Source: Aeromicrobium flavum
Lineage (GTDB): Bacteria; Actinomycetota; Actinomycetes; Propionibacteriales; Nocardioidaceae
Direction of reading: 5' to 3'
Assembly: GCF_007992115.1 (NCBI RefSeq)
Contig: NZ_BJZQ01000001.1
Coordinates: forward strand, 62,001-126,000
Length of the DNA: 64,000 nt
The position numbers and the translations under genes were made by a program. Position 1 is the stretch's first letter, and each line of letters begins with the position of its first letter. Below, in pieces: positions 51,901 through 58,761 of the stretch. The notes beneath the pieces are model-generated. The model did no database searches. It worked only from the letters and a program-made list of their open reading frames with translations, and was not told the origin of the DNA.

Positions 51901-52155
51901 CTCGACGTGGTGGGTGCCCGGCACGCCGTTGGCGGTGGGCGGACCCTCGTAGAACGTCCAGCGCGGCGCGTCCGCCGGGGTGTCGAGGCTGGCCGCGAAG
52001 GTGCCCCGCTCGGACCAGAGATCGAGGATCTCGCGCTCCATGGCCGGCAGGTCGACATGGGCGGGTACCGGGCGGTAGCGCAGCGGTTCCCCGGCAGTGC
52101 CGGAGAGGGCGGTCGCAGGCTGCGCTGCGGGGGCGTTCGGGGCGTCCTGACTCAC
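48964..52155 (-). CDS. ileS: Isoleucyl-tRNA synthetase (eukaryotic-like long type)
   Basis: 1063-residue class I synthetase. The nucleotide-binding HIGH-equivalent is GTHHVEARVFKD after FYEGPPTANG. The CP1 editing domain follows, then the KMSKS loop DGRKMSKHLGN and a long C-terminal anticodon-binding region. A CPRCGTTL zinc-like pair occurs in CP1. Length and the PPTANGxPGTHH form place it in the eukaryotic-like group found in mycobacteria, whose members are generally less sensitive to mupirocin (family knowledge, not shown here). The GTG start is 7 bases after a TAGAAT -10. Only 61 bases separate it from the divergent gene, so there is no room for a T-box leader. Confidence 0.96.
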   Translation of the reverse strand: MSQDAPNAPAAQPATALSGTAGEPLRYRPVPAHVDLPAMEREILDLWSERGTFAASLDTPADAPRWTFYEGPPTANGVPGTHHVEARVFKDVFPRFKTMQGYHVERKAGWDCHGLPVEIAVEKELGFNGKPDIEAYGIAEFNAKCRESVLRNVDVFEDMTERMGYWTDMAHPYRTMDASYVESVWWALSQIHGKGLLVEDYRVAPYCPRCGTTLSDHELAQGYETVVDPSVYVRFPLTSGPWEGTDLLVWTTTPWTLVSNTAVAVHPDVAYVVASNGADRVVVAEPLVATALGEDWKVVETVTGRDMERWTYRRPFDLVEIPDAHFVVLGDYVTTDDGTGLVHQSPAFGADDMAVCKAYGLPVVNPITTDGHFEADVDLVGGAFFKEADPTLVADLDARGLLFRKLDYEHSYPHCWRCHTPLMYFALPAWYIRTTARKDELLAQNEQTNWYPETIKHGRYGDWLENNIDWSLSRNRFWGTPLPIWRNDADPSKVVCVESLAHLSELTGTDQSGLDPHRPFIDDVTFTVEGEPGTYRRVPEVIDAWFDSGSMPFAQWGYPHVEGSKEKFERAYPAQYICEAIDQTRGWFYSLMAVGTLVFDESSYENVVCLGHILAEDGRKMSKHLGNILLPMPLMDEHGADALRWFMAASGSPWSARRIGHNALTEIVRKVLLTYWNTVAFHVLYARAADWSPAESTVPPPAERAVLDRWLLSKTQDLVREVTAALEDFDTQRAGAVLATFVDELSNWYVRRSRKRFWRGDAAALATLHEVLDVVTRLMAPLVPFVTERVWQDVIVPVTPDAASSVHLATWPEVDESLLVEGLAQRVSLARRVTELGRAARAEAKVRTRQPLRRALIGSAHYDNLGDALRAEVCEELNILELGSLADAGADLVEYSAKANFRQLGKRHGKQTPVVAQAIAAAHAADLATQLESGTATVTGDGGASWQVEADDVIITERPREGWSVVNEQGETVALDLAIDDELRRAGLAREAVRVIQEARKAAGLEITDRIVLTWAAEGETADALREHGASIADEVLAVSFEAGSGGDVRDEDLGLAVSLSKA

Positions 52156-52162
52156 CCGGCCG

Positions 52163-52168
52163 ATTCTA
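52163..52168 (-). promoter_or_regulatory. -10 element TAGAAT for ileS
   Basis: Seven bases from the GTG at 52155, so ileS mRNA is probably leaderless. Confidence 0.5.
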
Positions 52169-52203
52169 CGGTGGGGCGACTTGCACCGGCCCCGTGGTCG
52201 GTC

Positions 52204-52209
52204 TACTGT
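52204..52209 (+). promoter_or_regulatory. -10 element TACTGT for the DksA/TraR-like gene
   Basis: Seven bases before the ATG at 52217, so the transcript is probably leaderless. Confidence 0.45.
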
Positions 52210-52216
52210 CCCGGGC

Positions 52217-52618
52217 ATGCCCAAGACCACGTTGGCCGTTCGCGCGGACGAGACCCCCTGGACCGACGCCGAGGCCGCCGCCGTGCGCGAGGAGCTCATC
52301 TCCGACCTCGTCCGGCTCAAGGCCGAGCTCGTCGACTCCGCCAAGGATCTGCAGGACATTCTGGCCGGGGGTGTCGACGGCGCGGGCAACGACCAGGCCG
52401 ACGTCGGCTCCAACAGCCTCGAGCGCGACGCCGAGCTCTCGCTCGCCGCCAACCAGCGCGAGCTGCTGCTCCAGACCGAGAAGGCGCTCGGCCGCCTCGA
52501 CGACGGCACCTACGGCGTGTGCGAGCAGTGCGGCGAGCCGATCGGCAAGATGCGCCTGACGGCGTTCCCGCGGGCCACGCTGTGCATGGACTGCAAGCGC
52601 CGCGAGGAGCGTCGCTGA
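52217..52618 (+). CDS. TraR/DksA-type zinc finger protein
   Basis: 133-residue protein of the DksA/TraR superfamily. A helical N-terminal hairpin (about residues 20-95) precedes a C4 zinc finger CEQCGEPI...CMDCKRR near the C-terminus. The tip residues of E. coli DksA (DxxDxA) are not conserved in an obvious way; NSLERDAELSLAANQRE occupies the second helix. It may bind the RNA polymerase secondary channel, but this is inference. lspA starts 5 bases after its stop, so the two are probably co-transcribed. Confidence 0.9.
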   Translation: MPKTTLAVRADETPWTDAEAAAVREELISDLVRLKAELVDSAKDLQDILAGGVDGAGNDQADVGSNSLERDAELSLAANQRELLLQTEKALGRLDDGTYGVCEQCGEPIGKMRLTAFPRATLCMDCKRREERR

Positions 52619-52623
52619 CCGCC

Positions 52624-53145
52624 GTGACCCCGTCCACGGACCCGTCCGCCGGCCCCGTCGGCCGCCGCCGGGTCGGTCTGTTCGCCCTCGTGGCGACGGC
52701 CGTCGTCGTCATCGACCAGCTCACCAAGTGGTGGGCGGTCGAGCGGCTCGACGGGCACGACCCGATCGAGGTCCTCGGCGACCTGCTGCAGCTGCGGTTC
52801 GTGCTCAACCCCGGGGCCGCGCTCGGCACCGGCGCCGGCTACACGATCGTGCTCAGCCTGATCGCCGTCGCGGTCACCGTCACCTTGATCGTCATCGCCC
52901 CGCGACTGCGCGACACGTGGTGGGCGGTGGGGCTGGGGCTCTTCCTCGGGGGAGCGGTCGGTAACCTGACAGACCGGCTCTTCCGCGAACCGTCCTTCCT
53001 GCGTGGTCACGTCGTCGACTTCATCGACTACGCCGGGTTCTTCGTCGGAAACGTGGCCGACATCGCCCTCACCGTGGCGGCGGTCGTCATCATCTGGCGC
53101 TCGTGGCGCGGTCACCGCTTCGACGGAACGAGAGAACCATCGTGA
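52624..53145 (+). CDS. lspA: Lipoprotein signal peptidase
   Basis: 173-residue signal peptidase II with four membrane helices. It has the conserved [30 protein letters not shown] with catalytic Asp, and GHVVDFIDY with the second catalytic Asp. The frame is open far upstream; the GTG just after the zinc-finger gene gives the family length. It would process lipoproteins such as the L,D-transpeptidase at 2909. The stop overlaps the rluA-type gene start (GTGA). Confidence 0.96.
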   Translation: MTPSTDPSAGPVGRRRVGLFALVATAVVVIDQLTKWWAVERLDGHDPIEVLGDLLQLRFVLNPGAALGTGAGYTIVLSLIAVAVTVTLIVIAPRLRDTWWAVGLGLFLGGAVGNLTDRLFREPSFLRGHVVDFIDYAGFFVGNVADIALTVAAVVIIWRSWRGHRFDGTREPS

Positions 53146-54083
53146 CCACCGACGACCCCACCGAGGTCCGCACCGTCCACATCCCGGAGGCGCTGGCCGG
53201 CGAGCGGGTCGACATCGCCTTGGCCCGGCTGTTCGGGGTGTCGCGCACCCGCGCCGGCGACCTCGTCGCCGACGGGCTGGTGCTGCTCGACGGCGCCCGC
53301 CCGATCAAGTCCGAGCGAGTCGAGCTCGGCGCGCTGCTGGAGGCCACCATCCCCGCGCCGCGGCAGGCCGTCGTGGTGGCCACCGAGGTCGACGGCATGT
53401 CGATCGTGCACGAGGACGACGAGATCGTCGTCGTCGACAAGCCGGTCGGCGTCGCGGCCCACCCGGGGGTGGGCTGGACCGGTCCGACCGTCTCGGGCCA
53501 CCTGGCCGGCGTGGGCGTGCGGATCTCCACCAGCGGCGCCCCCGAGCGCCAGGGCATCGTGCAGCGCCTCGACGTCGGCACCAGCGGCCTGATGGTCGTG
53601 GCGAAGTCCGAGCGGGCGTACACCGTGCTCAAGCAGGCGTTCCGCGACCGGACGGTCGACAAGACCTACCACGCGCTCGTGCAGGGCCACCCCGATCCGC
53701 ACACCGGCACGATCGACGCGCCGATCGCCCGGCACCCCAAGCACGACTTCAAGTTCACGGTGCGCGCCGACGGCCGCGCCAGCGTCACGCACTACGACAC
53801 GCTCGAGGCGCACCGGTTCGCCTCCCTGCTCGACATCAAGCTCGAGACGGGCCGCACGCACCAGATCCGCGTGCACATGGCCGCCATCAAGCACCCGTGC
53901 GTCGGCGACCCGCTCTACGGGGCCGATCCGGTCCTGGCCAAGCGCGTCGGCCTCGAGCGGCAGTGGCTGCACGCCGTCCGGCTGGGCTTCATCCACCCGG
54001 GCTCGGGCGAGCCCGTCGAGTACGAGTCGCCGTACCCCGCCGACCTCCAGCACGCCCTCGACCTCATCCGCGACCTCGACTGA
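53142..54083 (+). CDS. RluA-family pseudouridine synthase (RluD-like)
   Basis: 313-residue RNA-modifying enzyme. An N-terminal S4 domain ([30 protein letters not shown]) is followed by the catalytic domain with [13 protein letters not shown], the active-site Asp in [16 protein letters not shown], and [23 protein letters not shown]. The usual HRLD is QRLD here. Position after lspA is the standard arrangement. The GTG overlaps the lspA stop. A palindromic element begins 8 bases after the stop. Confidence 0.94.
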   Translation: MTTDDPTEVRTVHIPEALAGERVDIALARLFGVSRTRAGDLVADGLVLLDGARPIKSERVELGALLEATIPAPRQAVVVATEVDGMSIVHEDDEIVVVDKPVGVAAHPGVGWTGPTVSGHLAGVGVRISTSGAPERQGIVQRLDVGTSGLMVVAKSERAYTVLKQAFRDRTVDKTYHALVQGHPDPHTGTIDAPIARHPKHDFKFTVRADGRASVTHYDTLEAHRFASLLDIKLETGRTHQIRVHMAAIKHPCVGDPLYGADPVLAKRVGLERQWLHAVRLGFIHPGSGEPVEYESPYPADLQHALDLIRDLD

Positions 54084-54091
54084 CCTGCGGG

Positions 54092-54159
54092 AAGCGCTGG
54101 CAGTGACGTTTGCGGGGTCGACACGCCGGTGACGACCCCGGAAACGTCACGCTCAGCGA
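54092..54159. repeat. Palindromic element, copy A
   Basis: Arms 54092-54120 and 54132-54160 match at about 24 of 29 positions when one is reverse-complemented. The core GTGACGTTT and CGGGGTCG are perfect. The loop-side 14-mer GTCGACACGCCGGT (54117-54130) is the exact reverse complement of the one in copy B, so the copies are oppositely oriented. Confidence 0.85.
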
Positions 54160-54213
54160 TTCGGGTGTGGACAGGCGATCAGCCAGCCGGTGGGCGGGCC
54201 ACGCTTGCCGGTC

Positions 54214-55179
54214 ATGGAGCCGATCTTCGCGACCTCGAGAACCGCGGCCCTGAGCAGCCGTGCGACCCCGGACGAGCTGCGCGGTCCGGGGTGGGAGCAG
54301 CGGGCTCACGGGCTGTGGCGGCCGGCCGGCATGGCCGTGGCGGCTGCAGACGGACGCGTCGCTGACGCGGTCGCGCTGATGACCGACGGCTGCGTCCTCG
54401 GTGGCTGGGCCTCGCTCCGCCTCCAGGGGAACGAGGGGTTCGACGGCGGCGGCGACGTCCCGCGTCCGGCGCTCGTGCACTGCGCGGCCGGGACCCAGCT
54501 GCGGCGCCGCGAGGCGGTGGAGCCATGCCGGTCGCGGGTCTGGGACCACGAGGTCACCGAGCTCGCAGGCGTTCCCGTGACGACGCTGGCCCGCGCCACG
54601 TATGACGAGATGCGTCTCGCGCCCTCGGTGCGTGCCGCCGTGGTCGCCCTGGACACGGCAGTCAGCCGTGTCCGGGGCACGGCACGCACGTCGCTGCAGG
54701 CGTTGCAGCAGGTCATCGACTCGCACCGCAAGACGCGTGGCATCGTCCGGGCCAAGCGGGCATTGGTGCTCGGGTCCGAGCGCAGCGCGAGCGTCCTCGA
54801 GACTCGCACGCGGCTGGTGGCCGAGCTCGACGCGGACCTCACGGGGTTGCTCGTCAACGCCCCCGTGTTCGACCGCGCCGGGACCCTGCTCGGCGTCGCA
54901 GACCTCCTCGACCGGCAGACCGGGCTGGTGGTCGAGACCGACGGCACCCAGCATCGCGAGGCCACCCAGCACACCGACGACAACGTCCGGGAGGAGAGGT
55001 TCGAGCGAGCGGGGCTCGTCGTGGTCCGGGTGACGGCACTCGACCATCGCGACGTCCCGGGCCTCGTGCGGCGCCTCCGGCTCGGTCAGCGCGACGCCCG
55101 CATGTCCCGGCGTCGCGACTGGACGCTCGAGCAGCCGGCATGGTTCGCCTCGTGGGCGCCGGGGAAGCGCTGGCAGTGA
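54214..55179 (+). CDS. DUF559/Vsr-like nuclease-fold protein with AbiEi-like N-terminus
   Basis: 321-residue protein of unknown function. The C-terminal third carries the DUF559/Vsr-like (PD-(D/E)XK) pattern: SVLETRTR, GVADLLDRQTGLVVETDGTQHR with Asp, Glu-x-Asp and His, then DDNVREERFERAGLVVVRVT. The N-terminal part (SRATPDELRGPGWEQRAHGLWRP) resembles the winged-helix start of AbiEi-type antitoxin-like proteins, but no AbiEii toxin gene is adjacent. The gene sits between two palindromic repeats. Copy B supplies its last residues and its stop codon (GKRWQ-stop). Start ATG 54214 is tentative, without a clear ribosome site. The nuclease function is inference. Confidence 0.75.
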   Translation: MEPIFATSRTAALSSRATPDELRGPGWEQRAHGLWRPAGMAVAAADGRVADAVALMTDGCVLGGWASLRLQGNEGFDGGGDVPRPALVHCAAGTQLRRREAVEPCRSRVWDHEVTELAGVPVTTLARATYDEMRLAPSVRAAVVALDTAVSRVRGTARTSLQALQQVIDSHRKTRGIVRAKRALVLGSERSASVLETRTRLVAELDADLTGLLVNAPVFDRAGTLLGVADLLDRQTGLVVETDGTQHREATQHTDDNVREERFERAGLVVVRVTALDHRDVPGLVRRLRLGQRDARMSRRRDWTLEQPAWFASWAPGKRWQ

Positions 55180-55234
55180 CGTTTCCGGGGTTGGAACCGG
55201 CGTGTCGACCCCGGAAACGTCACTGTCAGCGCTC
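55165..55234. repeat. Palindromic element, copy B
   Basis: Arms 55166-55192 and 55207-55233 are complementary at 25 of 27 positions. The left arm shares GGGAAGCGCTGGCAGTGACG with copy A. It contains the stop codon of the upstream gene and ends 16 bases before the aminotransferase ATG. Confidence 0.88.
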
Positions 55235-55249
55235 TGGCACCATGGGCGC

Positions 55250-56473
55250 ATGAGCCCTGTCGTGCGCCAGTCGGAGAAGTTGAGGGATGTCCTGTACGAC
55301 ATCCGCGGCCCCGTCAGCGCGCGAGCCGCCCAACTGGAGGCCGAGGGACACCGGATCCTCAAGCTCAACATCGGCAACCCGCAGCCGTTCGGGTTCGACG
55401 CACCGGCCGAGATCCTGCAGGACGTCATCGCCGGACTGCCGACCGCGCAGGGCTACTCCGACTCCCGCGGCATCCAGTCCGCGCGCCGTGCCGTCGTGCA
55501 CCACTACCAGCTGCAGGAGGGCTTCCCGGCCCTCGACATCGACGACGTCTGGCTCGGCAACGGCGTCAGCGAGCTGATCCAGGTGGCGCTGCAGGCGCTG
55601 CTCGACAACGGCGACGAGGTGCTGATCCCCGCGCCGGACTACCCGCTGTGGACCGCGGTCACGAACCTCGCCGGCGGCCGCCCCGTGCACTACCTGTGCG
55701 ACGAGGACAACGACTGGAACCCGAACCTCGAGGACCTCGAGTCGAAGATCACCGACCGCACCAAGGTCATCGTCGTCATCAACCCGAACAACCCCACCGG
55801 CGCGGTCTACAGCCGCGAGACGCTGACGGCGATCGCCGACCTCGCGCGCAAGCACGACCTGGTCCTCATGTCCGACGAGATCTACGACAAGATCCTCTAC
55901 GACGACGCCGTGCACATCCCGTTGGCCACCATCGCGCCGGACGTGCTGACCCTGACCTTCAACGGCCTGTCCAAGGCCTACCGGGTGTGCGGCTACCGCG
56001 CCGGCTGGCTGGTCGTGACCGGTCCGCTCGAGCGGGCCCAGGACTACCTCGAGGGCATCACCCTGCTGGCCTCGATGCGACTGTGCCCCAACGTGCCGGC
56101 CCAGAACGCGATCCAGGTGGCGCTCGGCGGCTACCAGTCGATCAAGGAGCTCATCCTGCCGGGCGGACGCCTGCTCGAGCAGCGCGACACCGCCGTCAAC
56201 GAGCTGCGGAAGATCCCCGGGGTCAGCGTCGTGGCGCCGCGAGGCGCGCTCTACGCGTTTCCGCGACTCGATCCCGAGGTGCACCCCATCAAGGACGACC
56301 AGCAGCTCGTGCTGGACCTGCTGATGAGCGAGAAGATCCTGCTGACGCAGGGCACGGGCTTCAACTGGCCCGATCCGGACCACCTGCGCATCGTGACCCT
56401 GCCGTGGTCGCGCGACCTCGCCGAGGCCATCCAGCGGATGGGCAACTTCCTCAGCACCTACCGCCAGGCCTGA
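55250..56473 (+). CDS. PLP-dependent aminotransferase (AlaA/AlaT-like)
   Basis: 407-residue fold-type I aminotransferase, probably alanine/glutamate:pyruvate type. The N-terminal SEKLRDVLYDIRGPVSARAAQLEAEG and LNIGNPQPFGFDAP match AlaA/AlaT. NPNNPTGAVY binds substrate, DEIYDKILYD holds the PLP-pyridine Asp, and the Schiff-base Lys is in FNGLSKAYRVCGYRAGW. Arg in the C-terminal HLRIVTLPWSRD region contacts the carboxylate. The GTG at 55202 is in frame but lies in the palindrome, so the ATG at 55250 is used. There is no clear ribosome site; a weak CACCAT -10 lies 6 bases upstream. Confidence 0.92.
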   Translation: MSPVVRQSEKLRDVLYDIRGPVSARAAQLEAEGHRILKLNIGNPQPFGFDAPAEILQDVIAGLPTAQGYSDSRGIQSARRAVVHHYQLQEGFPALDIDDVWLGNGVSELIQVALQALLDNGDEVLIPAPDYPLWTAVTNLAGGRPVHYLCDEDNDWNPNLEDLESKITDRTKVIVVINPNNPTGAVYSRETLTAIADLARKHDLVLMSDEIYDKILYDDAVHIPLATIAPDVLTLTFNGLSKAYRVCGYRAGWLVVTGPLERAQDYLEGITLLASMRLCPNVPAQNAIQVALGGYQSIKELILPGGRLLEQRDTAVNELRKIPGVSVVAPRGALYAFPRLDPEVHPIKDDQQLVLDLLMSEKILLTQGTGFNWPDPDHLRIVTLPWSRDLAEAIQRMGNFLSTYRQA

Positions 56474-56482
56474 CCCCGCGGC

Positions 56483-57652
56483 TCACTCGGCCCGGAACGT
56501 CCGCCGCACCTCCCGGGCCCCGCGCTCGTCCAGCTCGCGAAGCTGGGTGGCGATCTCCGAGCTCGCCTTGCGGGCGTGGTGGAGGTCCTCGCGGATCTCC
56601 TCGAAGTGCTGGTTCCAGGTGCGCTGGAAGCCGTTCATGCTGCCCTGGACCTCGTCCTCGGGTGTCATGCGGCCCGCACGGATCGACAGCCGGATGTCGG
56701 GCAGCCGCTGGCCGGCCTCGTTGAGGGCGCGGGCGCACTCCTGCAGCTCCTCACCGACCGTGGCGATGTCGTCGGGTCGCGAGAGTCGCAGTGGGTCGGG
56801 GGCGGCATCACCACTGGTGATCGGAGCGGCCGACGCGAGGAGGGTCTTCTCGTGGCGGGGGAGCTTCTCGACGAGCTGGTTGTCCACACGGTTGACCTGG
56901 CGCATCGCCTCGACGAGGTCCTCGATGATGGCGTGGACGCTCTGGCGGTAGCGGTCGGCGGCCTGCTCGACCCTGCCGTTCATCATCATCGCCACCGCGC
57001 CGTGCCGGTCGGTGAACTCCAGGCCCGCCAGGCGGCGCAGAGGACCCTCGAACTGGTCCAGGACCTGCTGGTCCATGGCCTTGATCAGCTGGCCGGCCTC
57101 GGTCGGGGGCTCGATGTCGCGACGCTCGTCGTGGCCGTCGCCGTCGTGGTGGTCGCGGTCGTCCCGGTCGTCGTGGCCGCGCTTGCCGTCGCGCTCGCGC
57201 TCGGCCCGACGGCGCTCGCGCTCGCGTTCGCGCTCGGCCCGGCGCTCGGCGCGCTCGCGCTCGGCCCGCTCGGCCGCCTCGTTGATCGCGTCGATCTCGG
57301 TGCGCAGCTCCTGCCGCGCCTGGCGCCACCGCCGACGCGTCTCCTCCAGCGTGCCGTGCGCGTCGGTGAGCAGGTCGGCCTGGCGGCGGACCAGCTCGGA
57401 GAGGTCGGACAGCTGCTGGGAGTCGGCCTCGAGGACCTGCCCCAGCGTGCCCGCGACCCGCGACATCGCCCGCACCGTGGGGCCCCGGGTCTCCTTCGGC
57501 GCGTCCGCCTGCCGCAGCCGCTTGCTGACGTCGGTGATCTCGGAGACGAGGTCCTGGAGGCGGTCGGCGGCGGTGCGCAACCGGTCGGGATCGCCCGGCA
57601 CCTGGATCGCGTCCGGATGGAACCTGGTCACCAGCTGCACGTCAACGGCCAT
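56483..57652 (-). CDS. Coiled-coil protein with charged linker, function unknown
   Basis: 389-residue, mostly helical soluble protein without signal peptide or membrane segment. Residues 1-130 form helical pairs resembling WXG100/T7SS-associated folds (VQVPGDPDRLRTAADRLQDLVSEIT start). Residues about 125-190 are an extreme Arg/Glu then Asp/His-rich linker. Residues about 200-389 are another helical region with MMMNGRVEQAADRYRQSVHAIIEDLVEAM and a C-terminal basic end. The ATG has GGGGGGAAG upstream. It is divergent from the ABC exporter. No ESX secretion gene is present here, so a T7SS-like role is only a shape-based guess. Confidence 0.7.
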   Translation of the reverse strand: MAVDVQLVTRFHPDAIQVPGDPDRLRTAADRLQDLVSEITDVSKRLRQADAPKETRGPTVRAMSRVAGTLGQVLEADSQQLSDLSELVRRQADLLTDAHGTLEETRRRWRQARQELRTEIDAINEAAERAERERAERRAERERERERRRAERERDGKRGHDDRDDRDHHDGDGHDERRDIEPPTEAGQLIKAMDQQVLDQFEGPLRRLAGLEFTDRHGAVAMMMNGRVEQAADRYRQSVHAIIEDLVEAMRQVNRVDNQLVEKLPRHEKTLLASAAPITSGDAAPDPLRLSRPDDIATVGEELQECARALNEAGQRLPDIRLSIRAGRMTPEDEVQGSMNGFQRTWNQHFEEIREDLHHARKASSEIATQLRELDERGAREVRRTFRAE

Positions 57653-57795
57653 GTCGTCTTCCCCCCGAGCCTCGGATTTTGCTGGCACCTTCCTACCACC
57701 GATGCGCCGTGCTCGGCAGCACCGATCCCGTCCGGCGGCCGGTTCGTCGCCCGCAGGGACTTATTTCTGTCGGTGCCCTGCCCCATGATCGAGGG

Positions 57796-58761
57796 ATGAG
57801 CGACATGATCCGCGCGACCGGACTGGTCAAGCGCTATGGCGACGTCGTGGCCCTCGGCGGCCTCGACCTGACGGTGCCCGAGGGCACCGTCCTGGGACTG
57901 CTCGGGCCCAATGGTGCGGGAAAGACCACGGCGGTCCGCATCCTCACGACCTTGTTGGCACCGGACGAGGGGCAGGCCACGGTGGCCGGCGTCGACGTCC
58001 TCAAGGACCCCGACGGGGTGCGCAGACGCATCGGCCTGTCGGGGCAGTACGCGGCGGTGGACGAGTACCTCACCGGCTACGAGAACCTCGAGATGGTCGG
58101 GCGGCTCTACGGCATGCGGGCCAAGGACGCCGGCGCCCGCGCGCGCGAGCTGCTCGAGCGGTTCGGGCTCTCCGACGCGGCCGACCGGCCGTCGAAGACG
58201 TACTCCGGCGGCATGCGGCGCCGACTCGACCTCGCGGGTGCGCTCGTGGCCGAGCCGCCCGTGATCGTGCTCGACGAGCCCACCACCGGGCTCGACCCGC
58301 GCAGTCGCCAGCAGATGTGGGAAGTCATCTCCGACCTCGTCGCCTCGGGGGCGACGGTGCTGCTGACCACGCAGTACCTCGAGGAGGCCGACCTGCTGGC
58401 CGACAACATCATCGTGATCGACCGCGGCACGGCCATCGCCGAGGGCACGGCCGACCAGCTCAAGGCCCAGGTCGGCGGCGAGCGGATCGAGGCCGTGGTG
58501 GTCGACCCCGCCCACGCGCCCCGCGTCCGTGAGTTCATGGCCGAGGTCGCCAAGGGCGAGGTCAGCGTGAACGACCGATCCCTCTCGGCCGCCGTCAGCG
58601 GCTCGGGCGCCGACGACCTCATGCAGGTGCTCGGCAACGTGCGTGCCGCCGGCATCGACGTGCTCGACATCGGCCTGCGCCGACCCACGCTCGACGACGT
58701 GTTCCTGTCCCTGACCGGGCACGAGGCCGAGGACGAAGCGAACCAGGAGGTGGCCCGATGA
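57796..58761 (+). CDS. ABC exporter ATP-binding protein (DrrA-like)
   Basis: 321-residue nucleotide-binding subunit of an ABC-2 exporter in the daunorubicin-resistance family. Walker A is GPNGAGKTTAVR, the signature is YSGGMRRRLDLA, Walker B is VIVLDEPTTGLDP, and the switch His is replaced by Gln in LTTQYLEEAD, as usual for DrrA. The C-terminal extension after about residue 225 includes the LRRPTLDDVFLSLTG motif. GAGGG precedes the ATG. It is coupled to the permease by ATGA. The substrate (drug or lipid) cannot be read from the sequence. Confidence 0.93.
   Translation: MSDMIRATGLVKRYGDVVALGGLDLTVPEGTVLGLLGPNGAGKTTAVRILTTLLAPDEGQATVAGVDVLKDPDGVRRRIGLSGQYAAVDEYLTGYENLEMVGRLYGMRAKDAGARARELLERFGLSDAADRPSKTYSGGMRRRLDLAGALVAEPPVIVLDEPTTGLDPRSRQQMWEVISDLVASGATVLLTTQYLEEADLLADNIIVIDRGTAIAEGTADQLKAQVGGERIEAVVVDPAHAPRVREFMAEVAKGEVSVNDRSLSAAVSGSGADDLMQVLGNVRAAGIDVLDIGLRRPTLDDVFLSLTGHEAEDEANQEVAR

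Noticed and set aside
52156..52216. T-box leader for ileS
   Set aside because: The available 61 bases are too short, and the -10 element lies 7 bases from the start codon.
54214..55179. Type IV toxin-antitoxin (AbiE) system
   Set aside because: Only an AbiEi-like N-terminus is seen. No AbiEii nucleotidyltransferase-like partner is next to it, so a two-gene system is not supported.
54092..55234. CRISPR array or IS element at the repeats
   Set aside because: Only two repeat copies about 1 kb apart, with no spacers of regular length, no transposase and no clear target-site duplication.
54064..55428. Minus-strand open frame across the palindrome-flanked gene
   Set aside because: The plus-strand frame has a coherent nuclease fold; the minus frame starts within palindrome arms and has no recognisable domain.
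56483..57652. Type VII secretion component
   Set aside because: Only the helical shape is suggestive. No EccC ATPase, WXG motif or YxxxD/E signal was identified.
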